Assembly: GCA_902554035.1 (NCBI GenBank)
Contig: CACDMX010000001.1
Coordinates: 122,243 to 186,236, forward strand
Source of the DNA: an uncultured Pelagibacteraceae bacterium
GTDB lineage: Bacteria; Pseudomonadota; Alphaproteobacteria; Pelagibacterales; Pelagibacteraceae
Reading direction: 5' to 3'
Length of the DNA stretch: 63,994 bases
The notes under the pieces are model-generated. The model worked only from the letters and a program-made list of their open reading frames with translations, had not been told where the DNA came from and did no database searches. How positions within the stretch are numbered: position 1 is the stretch's first letter; each line of letters begins with the position of its first letter. The position numbers and the translations under genes are program-made. Below, one piece after another: positions 25,693-35,470 of this stretch.

Positions 25693-28428
25693 ATGTCTAA
25701 AGAAAATATAAATTTACCCAAAACAGCTTTTTCAATGAAAGCAAATTTACCTACTAGGGAGCCCGATATTATAAATTATTGGGAAAAAATTGGATTATAT
25801 AAAGAGTTAAGATTAGCGAACAAAGGTAAAGAAAAATTTGTTCTACATGATGGCCCGCCATATGCAAATGGAGATATACATATGGGTACAGCCTTAAATA
25901 AAATTTTGAAAGATATAGTGGTAAAATTTCATCAAATGGAAGGTAAGGACTCCGTCTATGTTCCAGGATGGGATTGTCATGGTTTACCTATAGAGTGGAA
26001 AATCGAGGAACAATATAAAAAAAACAAAAAAAATAAAAATGAAGTTCCTGTAAATGAGTTCAGAAAAGAATGTCGAGATTTCGCAAGTAAATGGATAGAG
26101 GTACACAAGGAACAATTTCAAAGACTTGGAGTGATCGGGGATTGGAATAATTATTATTCTACTATGAGTTTTGATGCAGAGGCCCAAATTGTAAGAGAAC
26201 TTGGTAAATTTTTAAATGAAGGAAGTTTGTATAGAGGATATAAGCCAGTTCTTTGGTCAACAGTAGAAAAAACTGCCTTAGCAGATGCAGAGGTCGAGTA
26301 TAAAGATCATAAATCAGATACAATCTATACATCATTTGAGGTAAAAAATTCAAAGGATAATAAATTAAAAGATGTTGAAATAATAATTTGGACTACAACA
26401 CCTTGGACAATCCCTGCAAATAAAGCTTTAGCTTATAATAAAAATCTAAAATATATAGTTATAAAAATTGAAGACGAAACCGATTATAAAGATAGAAAAA
26501 TTTTAGTAGCACATTCATTACTAAAATCTGTTTTAGATGAATGTAAAATAAAAAAATTTAGTAAAATTTTAGAATTAAATGGCCAAAATCTTGAAGGAAC
26601 TATATGCAAACATCCATTTTCAAAAATAGGCTTTGATTACGATATACCTATGCTAGAGGCAAATTTTGTCACAACAGAACAAGGAACTGGAATTGTTCAT
26701 TGCGCACCTAGTCACGGACCTGATGATTTTAATCTCTGTTTAAATAACGGAATAAAAGCTATAGAGACTGTTGATGGAGATGGAAAGTATACAGATATCA
26801 TTCCTTTATTTAAAGGGATGCATATTTTTAAGGCAAATAGTTTAGTAATTGAAAAATTAAAAAATGAAAAAAATCTCTTGGCGAATGGTGAATTAATTCA
26901 TTCCTATCCTCATTCTTGGCGATCCAAAGCTCCATTAGTTCATAGAGCGACACCTCAATGGTTTATATCAATGGAAAGTCACGATCTTAGAAAAAAAGCT
27001 TTGAAAGCAATTGATGATACAAAATTTTATCCAAAAAAAGGGAAAGATAGATTGAAATCAATGATCGAGACAAGACCTGATTGGTGTGTTTCAAGACAAA
27101 GGGTTTGGGGCGTTCCTATACCAGTTTTTATATCAAAAAAAACAAATAAAGTTTTGATAGATGATGAGGTTACAGAAAATATTGCAGCTATTTTTGAGAA
27201 AGAAGGTGCCGATTGTTGGTTTGAGGATGATGCTCAAAAATTTTTAGGGAAAAAATACAAAAGTTCAGATTATGAAAAATTAAGTGATATTGTTGAGGTA
27301 TGGTTTGATAGTGGATCAACACACAGCTATGTGCTCGAAAAAAGGGAAGATTTAATCTGGCCAGCTTCAATGTATTTAGAGGGCTCAGACCAACACAGAG
27401 GATGGTTTCATTCTTCACTATTAGAGTCTTGTGGAACTAGAGGTAGAGCACCTTTCAATTCAATTCTCTCTCATGGTTTTGTTGTAGATGGAAAAGGTCT
27501 AAAAATGTCAAAGTCTCTTGGAAATATTATGGCGCCACAGGATATATTAAAAAAATATGGTGCGGATATTTTGAGAATTTGGGTAGCAGCGTCTGATTAT
27601 GCTGAAGATTTAAGAATAGATAAATCAATATTAGAACAACATGCTGAGTCTTATAGAAAAATTAGGAATACTTTCAGATATATTCTTGGAAATATTAAAG
27701 ACAAACATGAGAAAGTTGATTATGAAAAATTAGATCCTCAAAAGCTACCTGAGTTAGAGCAATATATGCTTCATAAACTTTATCTTTTAAGTAAAAATTT
27801 TAATAAAAACTTTGATCGGTATAATTTTCATGCCCTTTATAAAGATATTTTAAATTTTTGTACTGTTGACTTATCAGCTTTCTATTTTGATATTAGGAAA
27901 GACACTTTATATTGCGACAAATTAGAAAGCGAAAAAAGAAAATCAACAATTTTATTTTTAAATATTCTTTTAGACGTACTATTAAAATGGTTTGCTCCAA
28001 TTTTATCTTTTACTACTGAAGAAATTTATTCTCTTGTAAATAAAAATGGAAAAAGTATCCATTTGGAAAAATTTCCCTCTATCCCCGAAAATTGGAAAAA
28101 TAGCAATCTTGAGACAAAATGGTTAGAATTAATTAAAATCAGAGATATCTGTAATATAAGCATTGAGGAAAAAAGAGCATCAAAGGTAATTGGCTCAAGC
28201 CTGGAGGCTAATTTAGTAATTAAACTGGAAGATAAATTAATTGACTTAACCAAAGATGTAGATTTTTCTGAGCTATGCATTACCTCTAATGCAGTAGTTG
28301 AAAAAAATAGTTCAAACGAGATTAATGTTGAAACTATAAAGGCCGATGGCCAAAAGTGCTCAGTTTGTTGGAAAGTTAATAAAAAAAAATGTGAAAGATC
28401 TCATTGTGGTTTAAATGCCAATAATTAA
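25693..28428 (+). CDS. ileS: Isoleucyl-tRNA synthetase
   Basis: Charges tRNA-Ile, 911 residues. The HIGH-type motif is HMGT at 63-66, KMSKS is at 604-608, and VWFDSGSTHS and WCVSRQRVWGVP lie in the catalytic core. The CP1 editing domain is intact (WTTTPWTIPANKA). The C-terminal zinc site keeps cysteines in CSVCWK and CERSHCG. Overlaps lspA by 14 bases. Confidence 0.98.
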   Translation: MSKENINLPKTAFSMKANLPTREPDIINYWEKIGLYKELRLANKGKEKFVLHDGPPYANGDIHMGTALNKILKDIVVKFHQMEGKDSVYVPGWDCHGLPIEWKIEEQYKKNKKNKNEVPVNEFRKECRDFASKWIEVHKEQFQRLGVIGDWNNYYSTMSFDAEAQIVRELGKFLNEGSLYRGYKPVLWSTVEKTALADAEVEYKDHKSDTIYTSFEVKNSKDNKLKDVEIIIWTTTPWTIPANKALAYNKNLKYIVIKIEDETDYKDRKILVAHSLLKSVLDECKIKKFSKILELNGQNLEGTICKHPFSKIGFDYDIPMLEANFVTTEQGTGIVHCAPSHGPDDFNLCLNNGIKAIETVDGDGKYTDIIPLFKGMHIFKANSLVIEKLKNEKNLLANGELIHSYPHSWRSKAPLVHRATPQWFISMESHDLRKKALKAIDDTKFYPKKGKDRLKSMIETRPDWCVSRQRVWGVPIPVFISKKTNKVLIDDEVTENIAAIFEKEGADCWFEDDAQKFLGKKYKSSDYEKLSDIVEVWFDSGSTHSYVLEKREDLIWPASMYLEGSDQHRGWFHSSLLESCGTRGRAPFNSILSHGFVVDGKGLKMSKSLGNIMAPQDILKKYGADILRIWVAASDYAEDLRIDKSILEQHAESYRKIRNTFRYILGNIKDKHEKVDYEKLDPQKLPELEQYMLHKLYLLSKNFNKNFDRYNFHALYKDILNFCTVDLSAFYFDIRKDTLYCDKLESEKRKSTILFLNILLDVLLKWFAPILSFTTEEIYSLVNKNGKSIHLEKFPSIPENWKNSNLETKWLELIKIRDICNISIEEKRASKVIGSSLEANLVIKLEDKLIDLTKDVDFSELCITSNAVVEKNSSNEINVETIKADGQKCSVCWKVNKKKCERSHCGLNANN

Positions 28429-28909
28429 TAATAATTTTAAAAAATATATAATTTATTTACTTATATTTACAATAATTTTTGCTTTAGACCGAATTACAAA
28501 AATTTATATTTTACATTTAGCTGAAATTAATAATACTTTAGATATTTATATCACTTCATTTCTGAACTTCTATTTGATATGGAATAAGGGAATTGCTTTT
28601 GGTTTATTTTCTTTCGATCAAAACATTGTCTATGATTTTATTACTTTTTTTATAGCCCTTATAACGGCCATAATTTTCATAATTGCAATTAAATCTGCAG
28701 ATTTCAAAGGGTATCTTTTTATGGTTATTTTTAGTGGATCGGTAGGAAATTTATTTGATAGATTTTACTTTTCTGCCGTCCCGGATTTTATTGATTTTCA
28801 TATAAATGATTTTCATTGGTTTATTTTTAATGTTGCAGATATATTTATATCTTTAGGTGTGATATGCCTTATTTTTGTTGAAATTTTTTTTAAAAAAGAA
28901 AATACATGA
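28415..28909 (+). CDS. lspA: Lipoprotein signal peptidase (signal peptidase II)
   Basis: Removes signal peptides from prolipoproteins in the inner membrane. 164 residues with four membrane helices. The catalytic aspartates are visible in GNLFDRF and FNVADIFIS, and the N-terminal ALDRITKIY is typical. Translationally coupled to ileS (14-base overlap) and to the lipoprotein gene that follows (4-base overlap). Confidence 0.95.
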   Translation: MPIINNNFKKYIIYLLIFTIIFALDRITKIYILHLAEINNTLDIYITSFLNFYLIWNKGIAFGLFSFDQNIVYDFITFFIALITAIIFIIAIKSADFKGYLFMVIFSGSVGNLFDRFYFSAVPDFIDFHINDFHWFIFNVADIFISLGVICLIFVEIFFKKENT

Positions 28910-29235
28910 GAAAAACAAATAAATTAATAATATTTTTTTTTAGTTTAGCACTCATATTTTTAAGTGGTTGTCAAAGTCTTAGAGAAAATTTAAGTTTAAA
29001 AAAGAAACAAACCACAGATGAATTTTTAGTACAGAAAAAAAACCCATTAGTTTTACCACCAGACTATGAAAAACTACCAAAACCAATTAATGAAAAAAGT
29101 TTAAAAAAACAGCAAGAAAACGAAATTGATTTAAGTAAAGTTTTTGAGAACCCAGAACAAACTAACTCAAAAAATAAAACAGATATAAATAAATCATTAG
29201 AAGAATCAATAAGAAAAAAAATTGGAAATGATTAA
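28906..29235 (+). CDS. Lipoprotein, DUF3035/BamF-like
   Basis: 109 residues with lipobox IFLSGC (Cys at 22). The mature part begins SLRENLSLKKKQTTDEFLV and has NPLVLPPDYEKLPKP, the PDEF...PL..PPD pattern of DUF3035 proteins, which are annotated as BAM-complex lipoprotein BamF in some alphaproteobacteria. The rest is charged and low-complexity. Its place straight after lspA fits a lipoprotein. BamF function is by family resemblance only. Confidence 0.72.
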   Translation: MRKTNKLIIFFFSLALIFLSGCQSLRENLSLKKKQTTDEFLVQKKNPLVLPPDYEKLPKPINEKSLKKQQENEIDLSKVFENPEQTNSKNKTDINKSLEESIRKKIGND

Positions 29236-30395
29236 TGTTAACTGAAAACATTAAATTTAAAAATTTTCTTTTAAAGTCTAATAAATCTAAAGTAAAAAAG
29301 GATCTTTTAAAATTAATGAACTCCAATAGCGAAGTAATTAATTCCCTAACCTCAAATTATATATTTTCATTTTCAAAAAAAATAATTCAAAAATATAAAA
29401 ATTTTCAAGAAATACGTATAATAGGAATGGGCGGCTCTATATTAGGCTCACAAGCAATTTATAGTTTCATGAAAAATAAAATAAAAAAAAAGGTACATTT
29501 TATAAATAACTTAACTAGAGATATAAGTAAAAAGAAAGAAAAAAAAATTTTAAATTTAGTAATTTCAAAATCTGGCAATACCTTAGAAACAATTTTAAAT
29601 TCTAATATACTAATCAGCAATAATGACAAGAATGTTTTTATAACTGAAAACAAAAATAGTTATTTAAAAAATTTAGCATATAAACTTAAGGCGGATATTG
29701 TTCATCATAATAATTTTATTGGAGGCAGGTATTCAGTTTTATCTGAAGTAGGTATGCTTCCAGCAGAACTTATTGGACTAAATCCTCAAAAGTTTAAACA
29801 ATTAAATTCTCTTATAAAAAATAAAAAGTTTTTAAATAATTTAATAACTAATGTTGCAAATATAATTAATTTAATTAAAAAACAAAAATACAATTCAATA
29901 ATACTTAACTACGATAAAAATTCAGAAAATTTATTTTTGTGGTATCAACAATTGGTAGCCGAAAGTCTAGGGAAAAAGTCTAAAGGAATTTTGCCAACAA
30001 TCTCATCTATGCCAAAAGACAATCATAGCTTAATGCAATTATATTTAGATGGTACTAAAAAAAGTTTTTATACTTTTTTCTACGTATTTAATAAAATTTC
30101 GCCAAAAATAAATAATAGTAAAATTTTAAATAGCCATAAATACCTAAGAAATAAAAATATTGAAAATATTCTGTATTCACAAAAGTTAGCATCAGAAAGA
30201 ATATTCTTGAAAAAGAAAATACCTTTCAGAAGTTTTGAGGTATTAAAAAAAGATGAAAAAACTTTAGGAGAACTTTTTAGTTTTTTTATTCTAGAAACAA
30301 TATTATTAGGTAGATCTTTAAATGTAAATCCTTTTGATCAGCCATCAGTTGAGCTTATAAAAAAAGAAACCAAAAAAATTTTATTTAAGAGATAG
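29235..30395 (+). CDS. pgi: Glucose-6-phosphate isomerase (short form)
   Basis: Interconverts glucose-6-phosphate and fructose-6-phosphate. 386 residues against about 550 in E. coli. Two SIS domains: IIGMGGSILGSQAIY with LVISKSGNTLETI, and the signature GGRYSVLSEVGMLPAELIG. The terminal NPFDQPSVELIKK carries the active-site lysine region. Shares an A with the previous stop codon. The ends converge with rsmD, overlapping by 11 bases. Confidence 0.9.
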   Translation: MLTENIKFKNFLLKSNKSKVKKDLLKLMNSNSEVINSLTSNYIFSFSKKIIQKYKNFQEIRIIGMGGSILGSQAIYSFMKNKIKKKVHFINNLTRDISKKKEKKILNLVISKSGNTLETILNSNILISNNDKNVFITENKNSYLKNLAYKLKADIVHHNNFIGGRYSVLSEVGMLPAELIGLNPQKFKQLNSLIKNKKFLNNLITNVANIINLIKKQKYNSIILNYDKNSENLFLWYQQLVAESLGKKSKGILPTISSMPKDNHSLMQLYLDGTKKSFYTFFYVFNKISPKINNSKILNSHKYLRNKNIENILYSQKLASERIFLKKKIPFRSFEVLKKDEKTLGELFSFFILETILLGRSLNVNPFDQPSVELIKKETKKILFKR

Positions 30396-30948
30396 TCAAG
30401 AATAAAATTTTAGAAACACCATAAGTTTTATTTTTAATTTCTTTAAATTCATCAGGAAATATATCTTTATCTTTTTTATGTCTATGGATGATGATTAAAC
30501 CATTTTTTTCTAATAGGTTTAATTTGTAAATTTTTTTTACTAAATAGTTTAATCTTTTTTCTTTAAATGGCGGGTCAATAAAAATAATTTTGAATTTTCG
30601 GTTTAAAACATTTAAACTGTTATTCATAAATAAGTCTTTTTCATATAAAGCTACTTTTTTTTGGACCTTCATATTCAAAATATTAAATTTTAATATTTTT
30701 AATGCACTAGGATAGTTTTCAAAAAAAGTTACACTTAATGCTCCTCTTGATAAACATTCAAGCCCGAAAGAACCAACTCCAGAGAATAAATCTAAAATAT
30801 TTGATTTTTTTAAATCTATATTAATTAAATTTGAATGGTTAATAATATTAAATATAGACTCTTTAGTTAAATCTTTAAGTGGTCTTGTAAATTTATCTTT
30901 TGGTTGTAAAATTTTTTTTCCTCTATAATTTCCAGCAATAATTCTCAT
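30385..30948 (-). CDS. rsmD: 16S rRNA (guanine966-N2)-methyltransferase
   Basis: 187 residues, SAM-dependent. Begins MRIIAGNYRGKKI and has TKESIFNII, the SAM-binding LDLFSGVGSFGLECLSRGA and the catalytic IFIDPPF motif, all typical of RsmD. One-base overlap with purD upstream (stop/start). Confidence 0.94.
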   Translation of the reverse strand: MRIIAGNYRGKKILQPKDKFTRPLKDLTKESIFNIINHSNLINIDLKKSNILDLFSGVGSFGLECLSRGALSVTFFENYPSALKILKFNILNMKVQKKVALYEKDLFMNNSLNVLNRKFKIIFIDPPFKEKRLNYLVKKIYKLNLLEKNGLIIIHRHKKDKDIFPDEFKEIKNKTYGVSKILFLTIS

Positions 30949-32210
30949 TAATCAATTACTTTATATCCAATGTCATTACGATAAAAACCTTCTGTCCAAT
31001 TTATTTTTTTAATTGTTTCTATATTTTTATCTCTCGCTTGTTGAAAGGTATTTGATAAATTCACAAAATTTAAAACTCTACCACCATTTGAAATAATACC
31101 GTTTTTTTCTTTTTTTGTACCAGCATGGTAAATTTTTTGATTTTGATCCAAATTAATTTGATCAAGATTATTTATTATAATATTTTTTTTATATTGATCT
31201 GGGTAACCTTTAGAGCATAAAACAATACATAAACTATTTATATCATACCATTCAATCTTAATTGTTTTTAACTGTTTATTAATACATGATAAAATTATTT
31301 CTAAAAAATCAGATTTTAGCTTTGGAAGAATAGTCTGACATTCTGGATCTCCCATTCTTACGTTATACTCTATTAGAAATGGTTCATCTTTAATTATCAT
31401 TAAGCCTGCATATAAAAAACCCTTATACTCACAATTCATCTCTTTTAATGCGCTTAAAGTTGGATAAATTATTCTATCTAATATTTTTTTATCCAAACTT
31501 TCACTTATAAGTCTTGATGGAGAATATGCACCCATCCCCCCTGTATTTTTGCCAGTATCTCTTTCTCCAACTCTTTTATGATCTTGGGCCGTTTGAAATT
31601 TTTTAATATCTTTTCCGTCACTTATAACAAAGTAACTCATTTCTTCTCCATTTAGAAATTCCTCAATTAATATATTTTTTGCTTTACCAAATTTTCCGTT
31701 GAAAATATCCTCTATTGCATCCGAAGCATTTTTCTGGCTCTCACATATATATACTCCTTTTCCAGCAGCTAAACCATCAGCTTTGACAACCAGAGGAAAT
31801 TTTGTTTCTTTTATAAATAATTTAGCTTCATTCTTACTTTCAAAAATTCCAAATTTTGCAGTAGGTATTTTATATTTTTCACAAATTTTTTTAGTAAATA
31901 TCTTGGATCCCTCAAGCTGTGATGCAAATTTATTAGGACCAAATATTGGAATATTAATACTTTCAAAAAAATCAACTATACCGTCTACAAGAGGTTTTTC
32001 AGGACCTACAATAATTAGCTCAATTTTTTCTGATATAACAAAGTTTTTGAGTGTGTTAAAATTATCAACGTCTAGAGAGATATTCCTAGCTATTTTTTCT
32101 GTTCCTGCATTACCAGGAAAACAATAAATTTTACTAATTTTTTTTGATTTACTTAAAGTTTCACATAGGGCATGTTCTCTTCCACCGCTTCCAATTATTC
32201 CGACTTTCAT
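30948..32210 (-). CDS. purD: Phosphoribosylamine-glycine ligase (GAR synthetase)
   Basis: Second step of purine synthesis. 420 residues. N-terminal VGIIGSGGREHALCETLSKS, ATP-grasp core FPLVVKADGLAAGKGVY, and the signature GGMGAYSPSRLIS with EYNVRMGDPECQ are full PurD marks. Divergent from the DUF2093 gene; the two 5' ends are about 20 bases apart. Confidence 0.97.
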   Translation of the reverse strand: MKVGIIGSGGREHALCETLSKSKKISKIYCFPGNAGTEKIARNISLDVDNFNTLKNFVISEKIELIIVGPEKPLVDGIVDFFESINIPIFGPNKFASQLEGSKIFTKKICEKYKIPTAKFGIFESKNEAKLFIKETKFPLVVKADGLAAGKGVYICESQKNASDAIEDIFNGKFGKAKNILIEEFLNGEEMSYFVISDGKDIKKFQTAQDHKRVGERDTGKNTGGMGAYSPSRLISESLDKKILDRIIYPTLSALKEMNCEYKGFLYAGLMIIKDEPFLIEYNVRMGDPECQTILPKLKSDFLEIILSCINKQLKTIKIEWYDINSLCIVLCSKGYPDQYKKNIIINNLDQINLDQNQKIYHAGTKKEKNGIISNGGRVLNFVNLSNTFQQARDKNIETIKKINWTEGFYRNDIGYKVID

Positions 32211-32231
32211 GTAATGATATATAAACTAAAA

Positions 32232-32429
32232 ATGCATAAAAAATTAGCAAAATTGAGATATTTGGCCAACAATTTTGAGATTCTTGAGGAAGGAGATCAT
32301 GTTGTTTGTGCAGTTTCTGGAAAAAAGATTAATTTAAAAGAACTAAACTACTGGAATGTTAATTTACAAGAGGCTTATTTCTCGCATATTGAAGCTCAAA
32401 TAAAAAATGAAGAGTTAAAAGGAAAATAG
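32232..32429 (+). CDS. DUF2093 family small protein
   Basis: 65 residues from ATG at 32232; alternatives are ATG at 32214 or a start inside purD at 32172. The body AKLRYLANNFEILEEGDHVV and CAVSGKKINLKELNYWNV matches DUF2093, a short alphaproteobacterial family with a conserved CAVTG-type turn. Function unknown. Convergent with lpxL. Confidence 0.8.
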   Translation: MHKKLAKLRYLANNFEILEEGDHVVCAVSGKKINLKELNYWNVNLQEAYFSHIEAQIKNEELKGK

Positions 32430-32435
32430 CCTTTT
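32417..32435. terminator. Weak terminator-like hairpin between convergent genes
   Basis: AAAAGG (32417-32422) and CCTTTT (32430-32435) pair around 7 bases, spanning the stop of the DUF2093 gene and the stop of the lpxL-like gene. Only two G-C pairs, so function is uncertain. Confidence 0.3.
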
Positions 32436-33294
32436 ATTTCCATCTATCGTGTGACCAAATCCATTGATCAGGGTTTTTTAATATCATTTTTTCTAAATTT
32501 TTATTTAAGTCACTTGTGATTTCATCTAAAGACTTATTTTTGTCAAAAATGATTGGCTTATTGATATACATTTTAAAGTAAATTTTATCTTTTCTTTCAA
32601 TATATATAGGTACCACCTGAATATTGTATTTTTTAACCAATTGAGCAGGGATAGTTGTAGTTAGAGCAGGTCTATTAAAAAAATTTGATTTAATACCCTC
32701 ACTTACTCTTTGATCAATCATTAGAGCAATTGAGTAACCGTTTTTAAAAAGTTTAAGCAATTCTTTTGTTCCTGCTTTACCTTTTTTTATTTGTTTTTTA
32801 CAAATATGATTTAACCTTATATTTTCCATAATAGTGTTAAGAAAAATATTATTTAAGGGCCTATAAATGGCCGCAACTTCCAAACCAGAATTTTCTATAT
32901 GCATGGCCATAAGTTCAAAATTATTAAAATGACCTGATACAAAAACAACTTTTTGTTTATTTTTTTTAATTTCTTCTAAATATTCAGTTCCTTCAATTTT
33001 TATATATTTTTTAAATATTTTTTTTTTAAATTTTTCTAAGAAAGGATATTCCGCAAGAATTCTTCCGTAATTACCCCACATTCTTCTTATTAATATCTCT
33101 CTATCTGAATCACTATTTCCAATATTAGAATTTTTAAGATTATTAATTATTTTAATTTTAGATCTAAATAAAGGACCAAGTAAAATACCGATTTTTTCAC
33201 CAAGGTTTGATGCATTACGATATCCAATAACTTTAAAAATAAATAGCAAACTATAAACAAAAATAAATTCTAAAAAATATTTTATTTTTTTCAT
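32434..33294 (-). CDS. Lipid A biosynthesis lauroyl/myristoyl acyltransferase (LpxL/HtrB family)
   Basis: Adds a secondary acyl chain to Kdo2-lipid A at the inner membrane. 286 residues, N-terminal hydrophobic anchor (about 8-22). Catalytic H-x4-E is in VSGHFNNFELMA, and IDQRVSEGIKSNFFNRPA is the second family block. Overlaps lpxK by 4 bases within a four-gene lipid A/Kdo block. Confidence 0.9.
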   Translation of the reverse strand: MKKIKYFLEFIFVYSLLFIFKVIGYRNASNLGEKIGILLGPLFRSKIKIINNLKNSNIGNSDSDREILIRRMWGNYGRILAEYPFLEKFKKKIFKKYIKIEGTEYLEEIKKNKQKVVFVSGHFNNFELMAMHIENSGLEVAAIYRPLNNIFLNTIMENIRLNHICKKQIKKGKAGTKELLKLFKNGYSIALMIDQRVSEGIKSNFFNRPALTTTIPAQLVKKYNIQVVPIYIERKDKIYFKMYINKPIIFDKNKSLDEITSDLNKNLEKMILKNPDQWIWSHDRWK

Positions 33295-34220
33295 ATCTTG
33301 CTTTTAATTAAATTAATAAAATCTTTTTTGTTTTCTATATCTAAATTTACTTTTACAAATTCACAATTTGATTTAAAATTTTCGTTTAATCTACAATAAT
33401 CTTTTTCTGTTGTAATTATTATTGCTTGATTTTCGGTAGAGATTTTTTGTAATTTTTTAAGTTCTTGATCTGAATAATTATGATGATCTGGAAATGCAAA
33501 CGATTTTAATAGTTTAATATTATTATCTTTTAATAATTTAAAAAAGTTTGAAGGATTTCCAATTCCTGCGAAAGCAATAATTTTTTTATTTTTAAAGCTA
33601 TTTAGGTTAGCAATTTTATATTTTGAGTAAAATATTTTTATTTCCTTACTTATTTTTTTTACTTTATCTTCAAATTTATAATTCTTATCACCATTTATAA
33701 TTATACAGTCAGCTCGTTTTATAGAATTAAAATTTTCTCTGAGAGGTCCGGCAGGAATTAAAAAACCATTACCAATAAGTTGATTTCCATTAAAACAGAG
33801 AATTGAAAAACTTTTATCAATTGAGTAGTCTTGAAATCCATCATCGAGGATCGCAACGTTATAGTCTGACGAAATTAATGAATTAATACTTTTTTTTCTA
33901 TCTTTATCTAAAAATATTTTTCCAGTCTTTTGAAGCATTGTAATTTCATCATATAAATAATCATAACTCTTTTTTACAATGCCCGGATTTTTTCCACTTG
34001 ATTTTACAATATTAAATACCTCTAGAACTAAAGGTGTTTTACCTGTGCCTCCTAAATAAATATTTCCTATGCATATGATTGGTATTTGAAATTTTTCTTG
34101 GATTTTTAAAATTTTAACAAGATTAAAAAGCAACAAATAAATAATTGAAAATGGATATAATATTATTGACCAAAAAGATGTTTTTGGACAATCCCAAAAT
34201 TTAGGTTTTTTATATTTCAT
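33291..34220 (-). CDS. lpxK: Tetraacyldisaccharide 4'-kinase
   Basis: Phosphorylates the lipid A disaccharide at the inner membrane. 309 residues. Walker-A-like GNIYLGGTGKTPLV and the downstream AILDDGFQDYSI are diagnostic; FAGIGNPSNFFKLL and FPDHHNYSDQEL are the C-terminal signatures. Overlaps both neighbours by 4 bases. Confidence 0.94.
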   Translation of the reverse strand: MKYKKPKFWDCPKTSFWSIILYPFSIIYLLLFNLVKILKIQEKFQIPIICIGNIYLGGTGKTPLVLEVFNIVKSSGKNPGIVKKSYDYLYDEITMLQKTGKIFLDKDRKKSINSLISSDYNVAILDDGFQDYSIDKSFSILCFNGNQLIGNGFLIPAGPLRENFNSIKRADCIIINGDKNYKFEDKVKKISKEIKIFYSKYKIANLNSFKNKKIIAFAGIGNPSNFFKLLKDNNIKLLKSFAFPDHHNYSDQELKKLQKISTENQAIIITTEKDYCRLNENFKSNCEFVKVNLDIENKKDFINLIKSKI

Positions 34221-35470
34221 ATTTTATTTAAAAAAAAATTAAGTTCATAAATTGTTTTTTCTAAAATTTTTTTACCTAATCTATTAATTTTAAGACTTAC
34301 ATTACTTGATCGCTTATTTTCTTTTAATAAAAAATTAACTTTTTTTTCTAGTTCTAATGAGTTTTTTACTTTATTTGAAACCTTGTTTTTGTCTAGGAGC
34401 TCATAAATTTCTTTAAAATTTTGCACGTATGGTCCATTGATAATTTTGCAGTTGTTTCTTGCGGCCTCTAATGGATTTTGTCCTCCATGATTAATAAGTG
34501 AACCACCTAAAAAAACAACATTACAAGCTTTAAAGAAAGAATTAGTCTCACCATATGTGTCTACTATATAAATATCAGTATTTTGTTTAATCTTTTTTCG
34601 TGAGCTATGGCAATGAATTTTAAGGCCAAGATTATTTAAATCATCTTCAATTTTAGATGTTCTATGTATATGACGTGGAATTATAATAGTTACAAGTTTC
34701 TTAATTTTTTTTTTGATTTTATTATGCACATTTGCGCATATAGTTTCTTCATTATAATGTGTACTTGCAGCACACCAATAATTTTTATTTTTTAAAAATT
34801 TATTTATTTTTGAATCAATTTTACCTTTTGACCAGTTTTCATTTTCTGAGAATTTAATATTTCCTAAAATTTTAATTTTTTTTACTTCTAAAATTTTAAG
34901 ATATTTTGTAGTTTCTTTATTTTGAGGAAAAGTTACGTCAAAACATTTAAATATTTTTTTTGAAAAAGATCTTAAGTAATTCCATCTTTTAAAAGATTTT
35001 TTTGTAATTCTTGCGTTTAATAAAACTACAGGAGTATTTTTTTTTTTTAAATTTAATAACATATTTGGCCAAATTTCCGAGTCAACAAAAACTGCTAAAT
35101 CTGGTTTCCAATAATTTAAAAATATATTTGTGTGAACACTTGTATCAATAGGGAAAAATTGATGAATAGTTTTTTTAAACTTAAATTTTTCAAAAATTTT
35201 TGATGAACTTAGTGTTGATGAGGTAACCAATATTTGACTGATTTTATTATTTTTTTCTAATTTTTCAATTAAAGAAGCAATGCTTTTAATTTCACCAACA
35301 CTAGCTCCATGAAACCAAATTAATTTTCCATTTTTTTTCTTTTGAGAAAAAAAACAAAATTTTTCCTTAAATCTAATCAAACTTTCTTTTTTTTTAATTA
35401 ATCTAAATAAGATAATTAGCGGGGAGAGAATTAAAATTAAATTGATTAATAATCTATAAATAAAAATCAT
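34217..35470 (-). CDS. waaA: 3-deoxy-D-manno-octulosonic acid transferase
   Basis: GT30 enzyme that adds Kdo to lipid IVA. 417 residues, one N-terminal membrane anchor. WFHGASVGEIKSI holds the catalytic Glu, FVDSEIWPNML and VVLLNARITKKSF are family blocks, and FLGGSLINHGGQNPLEAA is the C-terminal nucleotide-sugar site. In line with lpxK and msbA. Confidence 0.94.
   Translation of the reverse strand: MIFIYRLLINLILILSPLIILFRLIKKKESLIRFKEKFCFFSQKKKNGKLIWFHGASVGEIKSIASLIEKLEKNNKISQILVTSSTLSSSKIFEKFKFKKTIHQFFPIDTSVHTNIFLNYWKPDLAVFVDSEIWPNMLLNLKKKNTPVVLLNARITKKSFKRWNYLRSFSKKIFKCFDVTFPQNKETTKYLKILEVKKIKILGNIKFSENENWSKGKIDSKINKFLKNKNYWCAASTHYNEETICANVHNKIKKKIKKLVTIIIPRHIHRTSKIEDDLNNLGLKIHCHSSRKKIKQNTDIYIVDTYGETNSFFKACNVVFLGGSLINHGGQNPLEAARNNCKIINGPYVQNFKEIYELLDKNKVSNKVKNSLELEKKVNFLLKENKRSSNVSLKINRLGKKILEKTIYELNFFLNKI

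Noticed and set aside
29235-30395. Short pgi (386 residues) as a truncated gene
   Set aside because: Start and stop are clean, both SIS domains and the C-terminal active-site segment are present; short PGIs are known.
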